64,000 bases of DNA, from the NCBI GenBank assembly GCA_009838845.1, contig VXRD01000120.1:1-64000 (forward strand), written 5' to 3'. The position numbers and the translations under genes were made by a program. Numbering within the stretch: position 1 is the stretch's first letter; each line of letters starts with the position of its first letter. The stretch is from Gemmatimonadota bacterium. GTDB taxonomy: Bacteria > Latescibacterota > UBA2968. Shown in pieces: positions 28,619-37,602 of this stretch. Below the pieces are notes generated by a model. The model saw nothing but the letters and a program-made list of their open reading frames with translations, was not told where the DNA came from and made no database searches.

Positions 28619-29557
28619 TCACTGTTTCGCCTGTGCCTCAGTATCCGATCTGGCACATCGAAAACCCAGAGAAGGATAGGTTTTATCGGGCTTTTCACCT
28701 CGCCGTCGGGCCATATGAATATGGGGAGCACTCCAGCCCCCGCCCCTTATGACGCGCTTTTTTCCCGCCTCTGGGCCCGTGGGATTGTGGAGCGGAGAGA
28801 CGCGGTAATATCCTTCGTCAAACCAATCCCAGCACCATTCCCACACATTGCCCGACATATCGAGTAAGCCTTCACTGGTAGCACCTTCGGGGAAGGCCCC
28901 CACAGGCAATGGGCGCCGGTTCCGAGTCTCTCGGGTATTTGCTCGCGTGACGTCAAAACGGTCGCCCCAGGGATAAAGACGGCTTTGTGCCCCTCGTGCT
29001 GCGCGTTCCCACTCTGCTTCGGTGGGCAGTCGTTTGCCCTTCCATGAACAATAGGCATTGGCGTCATCCCACGAAACACCCACAACGGGTTGGTTGGGAT
29101 CGTTGTATTTGGCCTCGCCCCAATACCGGGGAGCCGCATGCCCTGTGCTCGTCACAAATTCGCGGTACTGAGTATTGGTTACTTCGCGTGTGTCAACCCA
29201 GTACGCATCGAGATAAACCTTGTGTACAGGGGCATTTTTATCTCGAGTATCTCCCATGAGAAAATCGCCTGCGGGAATTTGCACTTCCATTTTACCTGTA
29301 CTATCGGAAGACACAGCCGTGCGGGATCTTGGCTGTTCAAAAGGAGAACGTCCATCAATCGTCTTGATACTCAACTTGGAAATTTCAATCCGACTGGAAG
29401 AAAGCTGAAGCGTAATAGAAGTCGCGGTCTCCCGAACCAGTTCGCCTCGCACAACGCGACCCGATTTGAGAACGACTTCAACGGCCTCAGTTGTATCGAC
29501 CAGGCCAGATAACACCCCAAATACGATCAAAAATACTCCCATAATATACCGCCGCAT
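28619..29557 (-). CDS. Secreted formylglycine-generating-enzyme-like (SUMF1) protein
   Basis: 312 residues. After a signal peptide (1-25) comes a small SH3-like segment (VVLKSGRVVRGELVRETATS), then an FGE-sulfatase domain from about residue 90: IPAGDFLMGDTRDKNAP, VDTREVTNTQYREF, PVVGVSWDDANAYCSWKGKR, LPTEAEWERAARG, LDMSGNVWEWCWDW, RVIRGGGW and SLGFRCA. The pair of copper-binding cysteines of true formylglycine-generating enzymes is absent near GGGWSAPHIHMARR, so it is probably a non-catalytic or ligand-binding family member. AAGGAGG precedes the start. It is divergent from no gene and stands alone between two terminators. Confidence 0.85.
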   Translation of the reverse strand: MRRYIMGVFLIVFGVLSGLVDTTEAVEVVLKSGRVVRGELVRETATSITLQLSSSRIEISKLSIKTIDGRSPFEQPRSRTAVSSDSTGKMEVQIPAGDFLMGDTRDKNAPVHKVYLDAYWVDTREVTNTQYREFVTSTGHAAPRYWGEAKYNDPNQPVVGVSWDDANAYCSWKGKRLPTEAEWERAARGAQSRLYPWGDRFDVTRANTRETRNRRPLPVGAFPEGATSEGLLDMSGNVWEWCWDWFDEGYYRVSPLHNPTGPEAGKKRVIRGGGWSAPHIHMARRRGEKPDKTYPSLGFRCARSDTEAQAKQ

Positions 29558-29654
29558 TTTGCCTCCTTGGCGATTGGATTATCGCTTTCTGGTTGCGACT
29601 TTGAAAGTAATCATTTCGCGATATTTTGTCCAGTCCCGCAAAACATACCCACAA

Positions 29655-29695
29655 TAAGAAAAAAATAAAAGCCCAACCTTAAAAGGCTGGGCTTT
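29655..29695 (-). terminator. Intrinsic terminator downstream of the HU gene
   Basis: Minus-strand stem AAAGCCCAGCCTT/AAGGTTGGGCTTT (arms at 29683-29695 and 29668-29680) followed by TATTTTTTT. It ends the HU transcript. Confidence 0.85.
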
Positions 29696-29722
29696 GCGAC
29701 GGTTCCCTAAATGCGACAATTA

Positions 29723-30040
29723 CTAAACCATGTCTTTCAGTTTTTTGAGAGCTGAAATTCTTACACCCTGCGAAGCGGGCTTAGCTGCAATGGTTATTTT
29801 TTCGCCAGTGAAGGGATTGACGCCCTCTCGTTCTGCGCGGGCCGGTTTTTCGACCCTTTTGATTTTGAGCAGACCAGGCAACACAAATTCACCGACAGAA
29901 CCTGCTGTGATATGGCTTTCAATGGCACCGTCCAACCCATCGAGAACGCTACCTACATCTTTTTTGCTCAGACCGGTACTTTCTGCGATCGCGCTTACAA
30001 TCTGGGCTTTGCTCCATCGTTTTGTTACAGCTTGCGACAT
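29723..30040 (-). CDS. HU/IHF-family DNA-binding protein
   Basis: 105-residue histone-like protein that bends DNA. The helical N terminus (SKAQIVSAIAESTGLSKKDV) and GEFVLPGLLKIKRVEKPARA, with EREGVNPFTGEKITIAAKPA, are family landmarks. The DNA-binding arm reads VNPFTGEKI where classical HU has RNPQTGEEI, and the N terminus is about ten residues longer than in E. coli HU. A GGGAGAG ribosome site and a consensus promoter (30122-30151) suggest high expression. It has its own terminator, so it is monocistronic. Confidence 0.92.
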   Translation of the reverse strand: MSQAVTKRWSKAQIVSAIAESTGLSKKDVGSVLDGLDGAIESHITAGSVGEFVLPGLLKIKRVEKPARAEREGVNPFTGEKITIAAKPASQGVRISALKKLKDMV

Positions 30041-30121
30041 AATTCTCTCCCTTTGTGAAAATGGTTATAATCTCAAACCTAATGCCTCCACGAAGGCAGA
30101 TAGGTCGAAGGCTATGTCTTA

Positions 30122-30151
30122 ATTATAGTCCAGCATGCTTTAATTTGTCAA
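30122..30151 (-). promoter_or_regulatory. Consensus promoter of the HU gene
   Basis: Minus strand TTGACA (30146-30151) and TATAAT (30122-30127), both perfect matches to the sigma-70 consensus, with an 18-base spacer. Leader of about 75 bases before the HU start. Confidence 0.85.
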
Positions 30152-30192
30152 GTATAGATTGCCCATTCCCTATTTTTTATATCTTTTTTAGC

Positions 30193-31176
30193 CTACTCCA
30201 CCCAAATATCCGGGCGCGTATCCACCCCGTAATTCTCAAATATCGCATCAATAGCACACTTATCGTCTTCGGATAACGCCACCTCCAATGCCCCCATATT
30301 CGACACCACCTCCTCGGGTTTACGCACGCCAACCAGTGCGGTGCTGATCACGGGGTTGGACAACACCCACGCCAGCGCGAGGTGATATATAGCTGTACCG
30401 CGATCCGCTGCCATCTGTTTTAACGCTTCCACCACCTTCAGATTGCGCGGGAAATTCTCCTCGGTAAACAAAGGCATATTAAACAACCCACCCTTAGACC
30501 GCCAATCTTCTGTCTCAAATGTCGTATTCTCATCAAATGCTCCGGCGAGCAGCCCATGCGCCAGAGAGCCATATCCCATCATCCCAATACCGTGCGTTTC
30601 GCAATAGGGAAAAACATCCCTCTCCATGCGCCGATCAAACATGTGATAGCCGTATTGTCCCACATCTACCCGCCGCGTCTTCATGCACGTATCGATCTCT
30701 TCCGCCTTGAAATTCGATACACCTCCAAAACGCACCTTACCCTGCTGAATCAAATCTTCCAGCACCTGCATAGGCTCTTCAAAAGGCGTGTGCCGATCGG
30801 GCCAATGAATCAAATAAACATCGATATAATCCGTATTCAAAAACTGCAAACTATTCTCTACCGACGCCATAATCCGCTCCCTGCGACTGTCGCGCCCCTT
30901 TTCCCGTCCCGAATCCGTATATCCAATACCAACCTTTGTCACCACAATCACATCCTTGCGTCGATTCCCCAGCCCGCGCGCGAGCAGGGCCTCTGATTTT
31001 CCCTTTCCATAGCCCTCGGCCGTATCAAAGCAATTAATCCCCAGATCCAGTGCCTTGTGAATACCCGCAATCACTTCGCCTTCATCAAAATAACCATAAT
31101 TCCCACCGAGTTCCCAGCACCCAAATCCAATCGCCGAAACATCCAAACCGGTCTTCCCAAACGGCCTGTATTCCAT
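30193..31176 (-). CDS. Aldo/keto reductase
   Basis: 327-residue NADP-dependent reductase of the AKR TIM-barrel family. The catalytic tetrad is visible: Asp and Tyr in NCFDTAEGYGKG, Lys in VVTKVG and His in LIHWPD. N terminus MEYRPFGKTGLDVSAIGFGC is typical of the AKR sub-branch acting on sugars and keto compounds. The C-terminal cofactor segment is STALVGVRKPEEV. It follows the KduD-like gene by 28 bases, within a three-oxidoreductase set (ADH, SDR, AKR). Substrate unknown. Confidence 0.9.
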   Translation of the reverse strand: MEYRPFGKTGLDVSAIGFGCWELGGNYGYFDEGEVIAGIHKALDLGINCFDTAEGYGKGKSEALLARGLGNRRKDVIVVTKVGIGYTDSGREKGRDSRRERIMASVENSLQFLNTDYIDVYLIHWPDRHTPFEEPMQVLEDLIQQGKVRFGGVSNFKAEEIDTCMKTRRVDVGQYGYHMFDRRMERDVFPYCETHGIGMMGYGSLAHGLLAGAFDENTTFETEDWRSKGGLFNMPLFTEENFPRNLKVVEALKQMAADRGTAIYHLALAWVLSNPVISTALVGVRKPEEVVSNMGALEVALSEDDKCAIDAIFENYGVDTRPDIWVE

Positions 31177-31204
31177 ATCAAATCTCCAAAAAAATGTTGT
31201 TTAA

Positions 31205-31972
31205 TCACCGCCCCATCCATCCACCATCCACCGTCAAAATCGCACCATTGACATAATTGGCCGCATCCGAACACAAAAACACACACGCGCCTTTCAAATC
31301 ATCCGGCTGTCCCCATCTTCCCTGGGGAATCCGCGTCAAAATTTGCTCGGAACGGACAGAATCATTGCGCAGGGCTTCGGTATTATCCGTTGCAATATAC
31401 CCCGGCGCAATAGCATTGACATTCACCCCCTTGCTCGCCCACTCATTTGACAGTGCCATCGTCAAAGTCGCAATACCCCCTTTGGCAGCGGCGTAACCCG
31501 GAACTGTAATACCCCCCTGAAAACTCAGCAACGACGCTGTAAAAACAATTTTGCCACCTCCGCGCGCGACCATCTCTTTGCCAAACTCGCGTGCGAGAAC
31601 AAATTGGGCATTCAAATTTACCTCAATGACCTCGTCCCAGTATTCATCGGGATGATCCACCGCGGGTTCCCGCAAAATCGTACCCGCGTTATTCACCAAT
31701 ATATCGACCTGAGCGACATCTGCTTTCACCTGTGCTATAAAAGCCCGCAAAGCATCTCGATCGGAAAAATCACACGCATAAGGGAGAAAACTACGGCCCA
31801 ATGCCGCGACATCCCTTTCTACTTCACTACCCGACGCCAGCGATGCACTCACCCCCACAATATCGGCACCTGCCTCTGCCAGCCCCTGGGCAAAAGCGCG
31901 GCCAATACCGCGCCGACACCCCGTCACCAGTGCAGTCTTACCGCTCAAATCAAACTTATCCAAAATTCCCAT
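31205..31972 (-). CDS. kduD: KduD-like short-chain dehydrogenase (2-deoxy-D-gluconate 3-dehydrogenase type)
   Basis: SDR of about 255 residues with GKTALVTGCRRGIGRAFAQG, NNAG, the catalytic Ser in TASLLSFQGG, YAAAKGG with Tyr and Lys, and APGYIATDNTEALRND. The combination MGILDKFDLSGKTALVTG and the APGYIATDNTEALR segment resembles KduD (2-dehydro-3-deoxy-D-gluconate 5-dehydrogenase), used in pectin and uronate breakdown. The ATG at 31972 is used; the longer frame upstream only translates the repeat element at 31986-32085. The neighbours, a zinc ADH and an AKR, fit sugar or sugar-acid oxidation. Confidence 0.83.
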   Translation of the reverse strand: MGILDKFDLSGKTALVTGCRRGIGRAFAQGLAEAGADIVGVSASLASGSEVERDVAALGRSFLPYACDFSDRDALRAFIAQVKADVAQVDILVNNAGTILREPAVDHPDEYWDEVIEVNLNAQFVLAREFGKEMVARGGGKIVFTASLLSFQGGITVPGYAAAKGGIATLTMALSNEWASKGVNVNAIAPGYIATDNTEALRNDSVRSEQILTRIPQGRWGQPDDLKGACVFLCSDAANYVNGAILTVDGGWMGR

Positions 31973-31985
31973 AATAACCCCTGTT

Positions 31986-32085
31986 ACGAATCTGCGAATC
32001 AACGAATCAACGAACCCCGCCCATCCCCCCAAAACCAGTATGTATTGCCATTCGTCTATTCGTCTATTCGTCTATTCGCGCTTTA
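31986..32085. repeat. Octamer tandem-repeat hairpin element, copy B (KduD-like leader)
   Basis: Left arm 31986-32014 has CGAATCAACGAATCAACGAA; right arm 32050-32081 has ATTCGTCT three times then ATTCGCGC. The sequence between the arms (about 35 bases) differs from copy A at 21762-21848, while both arms and the ATTCGCGCTTT edge are shared. Located between the adh stop and the KduD-like start. Confidence 0.7.
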
Positions 32086-33102
32086 TCACGCCTGACAATC
32101 TAAAAGCACCTTCATCACTTCGCCACCCGCCACCATCTGTTCAAACCCTTTTGCCGCATCATCCAGTGGCAGCGTATCCGTAATCAGTGCTTTTACATCA
32201 ACCGCGCCAGATGCCGCCAATCGAATTGCCCGCTCAAAATCTATGGGTTCGTACACGCGACACCCCACCAGATGCAATTCCCGCCAAAAAAATCGCTGCA
32301 AATCCACAGGCGGCGGTTCAGCGTGTACTCCAACCAGCACAATGGTTCCGCGAACCCGGGCCAACTCGGTCATAATCTTTGCGCCGGGCGCACTGCCGCT
32401 AACTTCAAACACGAGATCTGCCCCCGCGCCCCCGGTCCAATCTTCTGTATATGCGAGAAGATCTATTTCCAATGGATTCACAACCTCAAAGCCCAATGCC
32501 CTCGCCTTTGCCAAACGAAAGGGATTCACTTCGGAAATCACCACCTCGGCCCCATCCAATCGCGCCGCCATTGCAATTAGTATCCCAATCGGACCGCCGC
32601 CAATCACAACCGCGCGATCACCCAATTCCACTTTTGCACGCCGAACATCGTGGACAGCGACCGCAAGCGGTTCAATAAGTGCGCCAGCATCGTCGTCCAG
32701 TGCATCGGGTACGCGGTGCAGGCGATCGAGAGGTGCATTCCAAAAAGCCTGAAATGCCCCCGCAGAGTCAATACCCAAAAAATCCAGATTCTGACAAATA
32801 TGTCGATGACCCCGTCGGCAAGCCGCACACGCGCCACATGCCACTGTGGGTTCAACCACCACGCGATCCCCTACTTTGAACTCGGCATCTTTCGGAACAC
32901 CTACAATTTCGCCGCACATTTCGTGTCCCATCACCAGAGGAATTTGCACCCGCTGATCCATGTGCCCCTGATAAACATGCAAATCCGTGCCGCACAAACC
33001 CGCCCGTGCCACCTTGATGAGCACCTCATCATCACCCGGTTTGGGTTCCGCAATATCGCGCAATTCAACCCGCTCGGGTCCCAGATAAACAGACGCCTTC
33101 AT
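32086..33102 (-). CDS. Zinc-dependent medium-chain alcohol dehydrogenase (sorbitol/threonine dehydrogenase type)
   Basis: 338 residues. The catalytic zinc ligands are in AGLCGTDLHVYQG and MGHEMCGEI; the four structural-zinc cysteines are in CGACAACRRGHRHIC. The NAD site is AVVIGGGPIGILIAMAA. The order resembles L-threonine 3-dehydrogenase and sorbitol dehydrogenase. A likely promoter (33143-33170) and a GGAGG ribosome site lie upstream, so this is probably the first gene of the ADH-SDR-AKR set, with the octamer hairpin between the first two genes. Substrate likely a sugar alcohol or sugar acid. Confidence 0.9.
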   Translation of the reverse strand: MKASVYLGPERVELRDIAEPKPGDDEVLIKVARAGLCGTDLHVYQGHMDQRVQIPLVMGHEMCGEIVGVPKDAEFKVGDRVVVEPTVACGACAACRRGHRHICQNLDFLGIDSAGAFQAFWNAPLDRLHRVPDALDDDAGALIEPLAVAVHDVRRAKVELGDRAVVIGGGPIGILIAMAARLDGAEVVISEVNPFRLAKARALGFEVVNPLEIDLLAYTEDWTGGAGADLVFEVSGSAPGAKIMTELARVRGTIVLVGVHAEPPPVDLQRFFWRELHLVGCRVYEPIDFERAIRLAASGAVDVKALITDTLPLDDAAKGFEQMVAGGEVMKVLLDCQA

Positions 33103-33142
33103 CTCACCTCCGCAATAACCCTTGAAATTCAGGGCTTTGTAA

Positions 33143-33170
33143 TGTATAATTCATAAATCGCCACCTGCAA
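33143..33170 (-). promoter_or_regulatory. Possible promoter of the adh-kduD-akr set
   Basis: Minus strand TTGCAG (33165-33170) and TATACA (33143-33148), 16 bases apart, upstream of the alcohol dehydrogenase. Confidence 0.4.
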
Positions 33171-33263
33171 GAGCCGATCGGAAAATCAAAACCGGTCGGC
33201 ATTTATGATACTGCACAGAACCCAAAGAGTCAACTTAAAGCATCCAGGATTTTTTCATTCTAC

Positions 33264-36113
33264 ATGTCTATCCTCCACACCTACATAACCCTCGACCTCG
33301 AAACCACGGGTCTGAACCCGAAAGAAGCCGAAATAATCGAAATCGGTGCTTTCAAAGTCAAAGATGGCGAAATAGTCGATCGCTTTCAAACTTATGTGCG
33401 CCCCCAAATGGGTGTACCCGAAGAAACAACGCGCCTGACGGGCATAGCATTCAAAGACGTGAGAAACGCACCCCGCATCAACGCGGCAATCGAAAACTTT
33501 ATGACCTTTGCCGGCGACCAGCCCCTCATCGTACACCAGGGTCGATTTGAAACCCGCTTTTTATCTGACGCCTCTGGCCTGCCCTTTGGCAACAACATAC
33601 ACAGCGTGCGCGACCTCGCGCGGATTGCCCTGCCCAATTTATCCGACCATCGGGCGAATACGCTCGCGGACTATTTTGAAGTCAAATCCCGCTCAGCACA
33701 CAAAGCACTTTGCGACGCCGAGCAACTCGCAGGCATATACCCGGGTGTCGTCGGGGTCTTGCGCGAAACCTCATTGGAAAACAAACGAAACATCCTGCGG
33801 CTATTGCAAGGCACAAATAGCCCCTTGCTCAACATCTTTGTCGATCTGGGCAACGAAGCGATCAAAAACGAATTTATGAACCGCATTCGCGGTGGCGGGG
33901 CAGATGGCCTCCCACTATCCAACGTGGGCGGCGAAGAACCCCGAACTGAAACAGAGGACCACGCGCCTCTCGACACCGACATGCTCTGCACCCTGTTTGA
34001 ATCCGGCGGCACATTTGACCAACAAACCGAAGGATATGAAGTTCGCACCGAACAAATTGAGATGGTACGCGCCATTGCCGATGCCTTCAACAACAACCAT
34101 CTCCTCGTCGCCGAAGCGGGCACAGGCGTGGGCAAATCCATGGCCTATCTCACCCCGGCCATTCACCACGCCGCACAAAATGGCCGCCGCGTCATTGTTT
34201 CCACCAATACCAAAAATCTTCAGGAACAATTATTCTTCAAAGACCTGCCCCACCTCGAACGCACCCTGAATGTACCCTTCAGCTATGTCCTGCTCAAAGG
34301 TCGCAGCAACTATATATGCCGCAATCGGTGGCATGCCGCACTCGCCAATACCGAAACCTTCTTTACCGAAGACGAGCGCGAAGGCGCTTTATCCCTCGTT
34401 ATATGGGCAGAACAAACGCAAACCGGTGACATTTCGGAAAACAACGGCTTTGATATGCGTCGCTATGCCAGTCTGTGGTCAAAAGTGTGTTCCGACTCGG
34501 GGTATTGCCGCTCGCAAAAGTGCCGCACCAACGGGCAGTGCTTTGCCAATGCCGTGCGCCGCTCTGCCCAAAAAGCACATATCGTAGTTATCAATCACTC
34601 CCTGCTCTTTTCCGACATCGTCTCGGAAAATGCCGTGCTGGGCGAATACGAAGACCTCATCCTGGACGAAGCCCACAACATCGAAAAAATTGCCGCACAA
34701 TATTTGGGGTGCGAACTCAATATATGGCAAATCAAAAATTTTTCCGATCAACTGCGCAGTCCGGGTTTTCAGAGCACCGGCACCCTGCCCGCATTGCGCC
34801 ACTGGATCGGTGTAGCCGATCTCAAAGACAATATCTTCGCCACCTTTGACAAAGGCATTGGGCGGGCCGTAAACGCCGCCGAAGACATCTATCTCAAAGC
34901 GCAGACCTTTTTTCAAGACCTCACGGAATTTTTGTACGGAAAACAGAGCAGCCGCAAATTTTACTACACGCCAAAAGTGCGCTATCGCCCGGGTGAAAAT
35001 ACATTTGAGGCGGTTGGTGAAAGTCTTGGGGACTTCGCAAAAGCGGGTGCAGAACTCAATAACAGCTTAAAAAATCTGTGTGATTGGCTCAAAGACTTGC
35101 CCGACGACACCTTTCCCAATCAAGACGAACTCGTCAACGAACTCGACGGACGCGCACAGGAATGCAGCGACCTCCTCGCAGCCCTCAACCACTTGACCCA
35201 TCCCGAAGATGAACAATGCGTTTACTGGGTTGAATTGCCAACCCGAGAAAACAGCAGTGACACGCGCCTGTTCTCCGCGCCCCTGCACGTCGCCGAAGTA
35301 TTGCGCGACGCGCTCTACGACAAAATGCGCACCATCGTCTTCACATCGGCCACTCTGGGCATTCGCGGCAAACTCATCTACTTTCTTCAACGCATGGGGC
35401 TCGACACCATGCCCGATGAGCGCGTACAAACGCGTTGTCTGGGGTCGCCCTTTGACTACAATTTACAAGCCCTCGTCTGCGTACCGCAATTTATGCCATC
35501 ACCCAAATCCCCTCATTTTCAACAGGCTGTTGACGATTTGCTGCGCCATCTGGCACGCAAAATCGGACGGGGCACGCTGGCATTATTTACGTCCTACAGC
35601 ATGCTCAACCAGTCTTATGATGCACTCAAAAACGATCTATCGTCCGATGGTATCTTACTCCTGGGACAGGGAATAGACGGTGCGCGCGGCAGCATTACCG
35701 ACCGCTTTAAGACCCACCGCCGCGCAATGCTGCTTGGAACCGACAGTTTCTGGGAAGGGGTAGATATCCCCGGCGAAGCCCTCGAAATCCTGGGCATTAT
35801 TCGCCTGCCTTTTGCCGTCCCATCTGAACCCCTCGTTGCGGCGCACATGGAAGAACTCGAAAAACAGGGCAAAAATCCATTTTTACACTATTCGGTCCCC
35901 GAAGCCATTCTCAAATTTCGCCAGGGTTTTGGCCGCCTGATACGCAACAAATCCGACAAAGGTATTGTCATCGTCTTTGACAGTCGGGTTTTATCCACCT
36001 TTTATGGGCGAGCTTTTCTCGAAGCATTGCCAGTTCAACATCGGGCGTTTCGAGCACCAGACCATTTATTACAAGCCATCAAAAGCTGGTTCGACAAAGC
36101 GAGCGCGTCGTGA
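33264..36113 (+). CDS. dinG: DnaQ-type exonuclease fused to DinG/XPD-like helicase
   Basis: 949 residues. Residues 1-170 are a DEDD exonuclease: Exo I YITLDLETTGL; Exo II reads HQGRFETRFL where the usual form is HN-x-x-F-D, and Exo III is AHKALCDAEQL. The rest is an XPD-type SF2 helicase: Walker A AEAGTGVGKSMAY, DEAH as LDEAHN, iron-sulfur cysteines in SNYICRNRW and VCSDSGYCRSQKC, and motif VI as RQGFGRLIR. This matches the DnaQ-DinG fusion known from Gram-positive DinG (YpvA-like). Its stop overlaps the following rel gene (GTGA), so the two are probably translated together. Confidence 0.92.
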   Translation: MSILHTYITLDLETTGLNPKEAEIIEIGAFKVKDGEIVDRFQTYVRPQMGVPEETTRLTGIAFKDVRNAPRINAAIENFMTFAGDQPLIVHQGRFETRFLSDASGLPFGNNIHSVRDLARIALPNLSDHRANTLADYFEVKSRSAHKALCDAEQLAGIYPGVVGVLRETSLENKRNILRLLQGTNSPLLNIFVDLGNEAIKNEFMNRIRGGGADGLPLSNVGGEEPRTETEDHAPLDTDMLCTLFESGGTFDQQTEGYEVRTEQIEMVRAIADAFNNNHLLVAEAGTGVGKSMAYLTPAIHHAAQNGRRVIVSTNTKNLQEQLFFKDLPHLERTLNVPFSYVLLKGRSNYICRNRWHAALANTETFFTEDEREGALSLVIWAEQTQTGDISENNGFDMRRYASLWSKVCSDSGYCRSQKCRTNGQCFANAVRRSAQKAHIVVINHSLLFSDIVSENAVLGEYEDLILDEAHNIEKIAAQYLGCELNIWQIKNFSDQLRSPGFQSTGTLPALRHWIGVADLKDNIFATFDKGIGRAVNAAEDIYLKAQTFFQDLTEFLYGKQSSRKFYYTPKVRYRPGENTFEAVGESLGDFAKAGAELNNSLKNLCDWLKDLPDDTFPNQDELVNELDGRAQECSDLLAALNHLTHPEDEQCVYWVELPTRENSSDTRLFSAPLHVAEVLRDALYDKMRTIVFTSATLGIRGKLIYFLQRMGLDTMPDERVQTRCLGSPFDYNLQALVCVPQFMPSPKSPHFQQAVDDLLRHLARKIGRGTLALFTSYSMLNQSYDALKNDLSSDGILLLGQGIDGARGSITDRFKTHRRAMLLGTDSFWEGVDIPGEALEILGIIRLPFAVPSEPLVAAHMEELEKQGKNPFLHYSVPEAILKFRQGFGRLIRNKSDKGIVIVFDSRVLSTFYGRAFLEALPVQHRAFRAPDHLLQAIKSWFDKASAS

Positions 36114-37531
36114 ATACCAAACACCTGATTTCCATACGCGAGCCTCTGCGGAAATTGCTGGTACAAATTCCCCAGCGCAATCATCCGCTCGTCGGGCATG
36201 CCTACCACTTTGCCAATGCCAGCCACGAAGGCCAGGACCGCGATGCCGGGCAACCGTATATCACCCATCCCATTGGCGTGGCACTCATCCTGGCTTCTGA
36301 ATTGGGCTTTGCGAGCGACGCGGAAATGATGGCAGCGGCACTATTGCACGACGCCGTTGAAGACTCTGCCCTGACCCTTAACGACATTGAACCCACCTTT
36401 GGCAAAAACATTGCCACCCTCGTCAGCGGCGTTACAAAAGTAGAAGGATCAAAAGCCGGTCGCACGGCGCGGCGCATTGCCACCTTGCAACATCTGTTCA
36501 CCCATGCCAGAAGAGACCCGCGCGTACTCATTCTCAAATTAGCTGACCGCATGTACAACATGCGTAGCCTCGACGGTATTTCAGAAATCGACAGGCGACA
36601 ACGCATTGCGCGAGAAACCATTGATATATATGCGCCCCTATCGCACCTATTGGGCATGGCCCGCATTCGTCGCGAACTCGAAGACCGCAGTCTTTGCTGC
36701 CTTGAACCGCGAATCGCGAATCAGATACAGACTACATTTAGAACAGAACAGACCGGGCACCTCGCAAAATTCCAGGACATAATTCGCAACTTGCTCAACG
36801 CCAACGGCGTGCGGACAAGTGTGCGCGTACAACAGAAAAGTTTGGGTAGCATCTACCGCAAAATGCAACATCGTCCCCTCAATCAAATTCAGGATCGCTA
36901 CGCAGTCGAAGTCATTGTCTCGCGTCGTCGTCTGTGTTATTTGGCTTTGGGCATTTTGCACGAGCACTTCCTGCCCGTTATGGAGCGTTTCAAAGACTTT
37001 ATAGCCCTGCCCAAACGCAATGGTTATCAAGCCCTGCATACCTGTGTCCACCACAGGGATCAACGCTACGAACTCCACATTCAAACCCCTGCAATGCATC
37101 GTCTGGGCGAATTTGGAATAGCCGCATTGCGCGGAGACGCGCAGCATGAAGAACGGCGCACGCGCTGGTTGCACGATTTTGTCGATTGGTACGACCGCGC
37201 CGATGCCTCCCATCACCTGATGACGGAACTCAAACGCATTCTCTTTACCCGAGAAATTGTCGCCCTCACACCCAGAGGTGATCCCTTTATATTGCCCGAA
37301 GATGCAACCGTCGTCGATTTTGCCTTTGCCGTGCATACCGACCTCGGCTTACAATGCAAAGGAGGCCGTATCAACGGCGCGCGGGCTTATCCGTTCTCCA
37401 AACTCGCCTGGGGCGACACCGTTGAAATTGACACCGATCCAAACCAACATCCCAAAAAGAGCTGGATCAGTCGCGTAAAAACCTACCGCGCCCGCCGTCA
37501 CATCCAGCACTATCTCAATAGTCAAACATAA
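36110..37531 (+). CDS. Short RelA/SpoT homologue: HD hydrolase, synthetase and TGS domains
   Basis: 473 residues. HD hydrolase domain: AYHFANASHEGQDRDAGQPY, LLHDAVEDS, and ADRMYNMRSL, all with metal and substrate residues kept. Synthetase domain: SLGSIYRKMQH, IQDRYAVEV with the catalytic Asp, RFKDFIALPKRNGYQALHT and YELHIQTPAMHRLGEFGIAA with the Glu. A TGS domain follows (VALTPRGDPFILPEDATVVDFAFAV). The helical, zinc-finger and ACT domains of full-length Rel (about 730 residues) are missing. Translation starts with GTG overlapping the dinG stop. Probably makes and degrades (p)ppGpp, but lacks usual ribosome and amino-acid regulation. Confidence 0.88.
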   Translation: MNTKHLISIREPLRKLLVQIPQRNHPLVGHAYHFANASHEGQDRDAGQPYITHPIGVALILASELGFASDAEMMAAALLHDAVEDSALTLNDIEPTFGKNIATLVSGVTKVEGSKAGRTARRIATLQHLFTHARRDPRVLILKLADRMYNMRSLDGISEIDRRQRIARETIDIYAPLSHLLGMARIRRELEDRSLCCLEPRIANQIQTTFRTEQTGHLAKFQDIIRNLLNANGVRTSVRVQQKSLGSIYRKMQHRPLNQIQDRYAVEVIVSRRRLCYLALGILHEHFLPVMERFKDFIALPKRNGYQALHTCVHHRDQRYELHIQTPAMHRLGEFGIAALRGDAQHEERRTRWLHDFVDWYDRADASHHLMTELKRILFTREIVALTPRGDPFILPEDATVVDFAFAVHTDLGLQCKGGRINGARAYPFSKLAWGDTVEIDTDPNQHPKKSWISRVKTYRARRHIQHYLNSQT

Positions 37532-37573
37532 GCCAGCAGTCGGCTTTAATTGGACTATGATAGATGAACCTCA

Positions 37574-37601
37574 CACTTCATACTTCACACTTCATACTTC
37601 T
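37574..37601. repeat. Tandem repeat of a 14-base unit before the small lipoprotein gene
   Basis: CACTTCATACTTCA is followed immediately by CACTTCATACTTCT, at 37574-37587 and 37588-37601. It ends two bases before the ATG of the small lipoprotein gene. Confidence 0.75.
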
Positions 37602-37602
37602 C

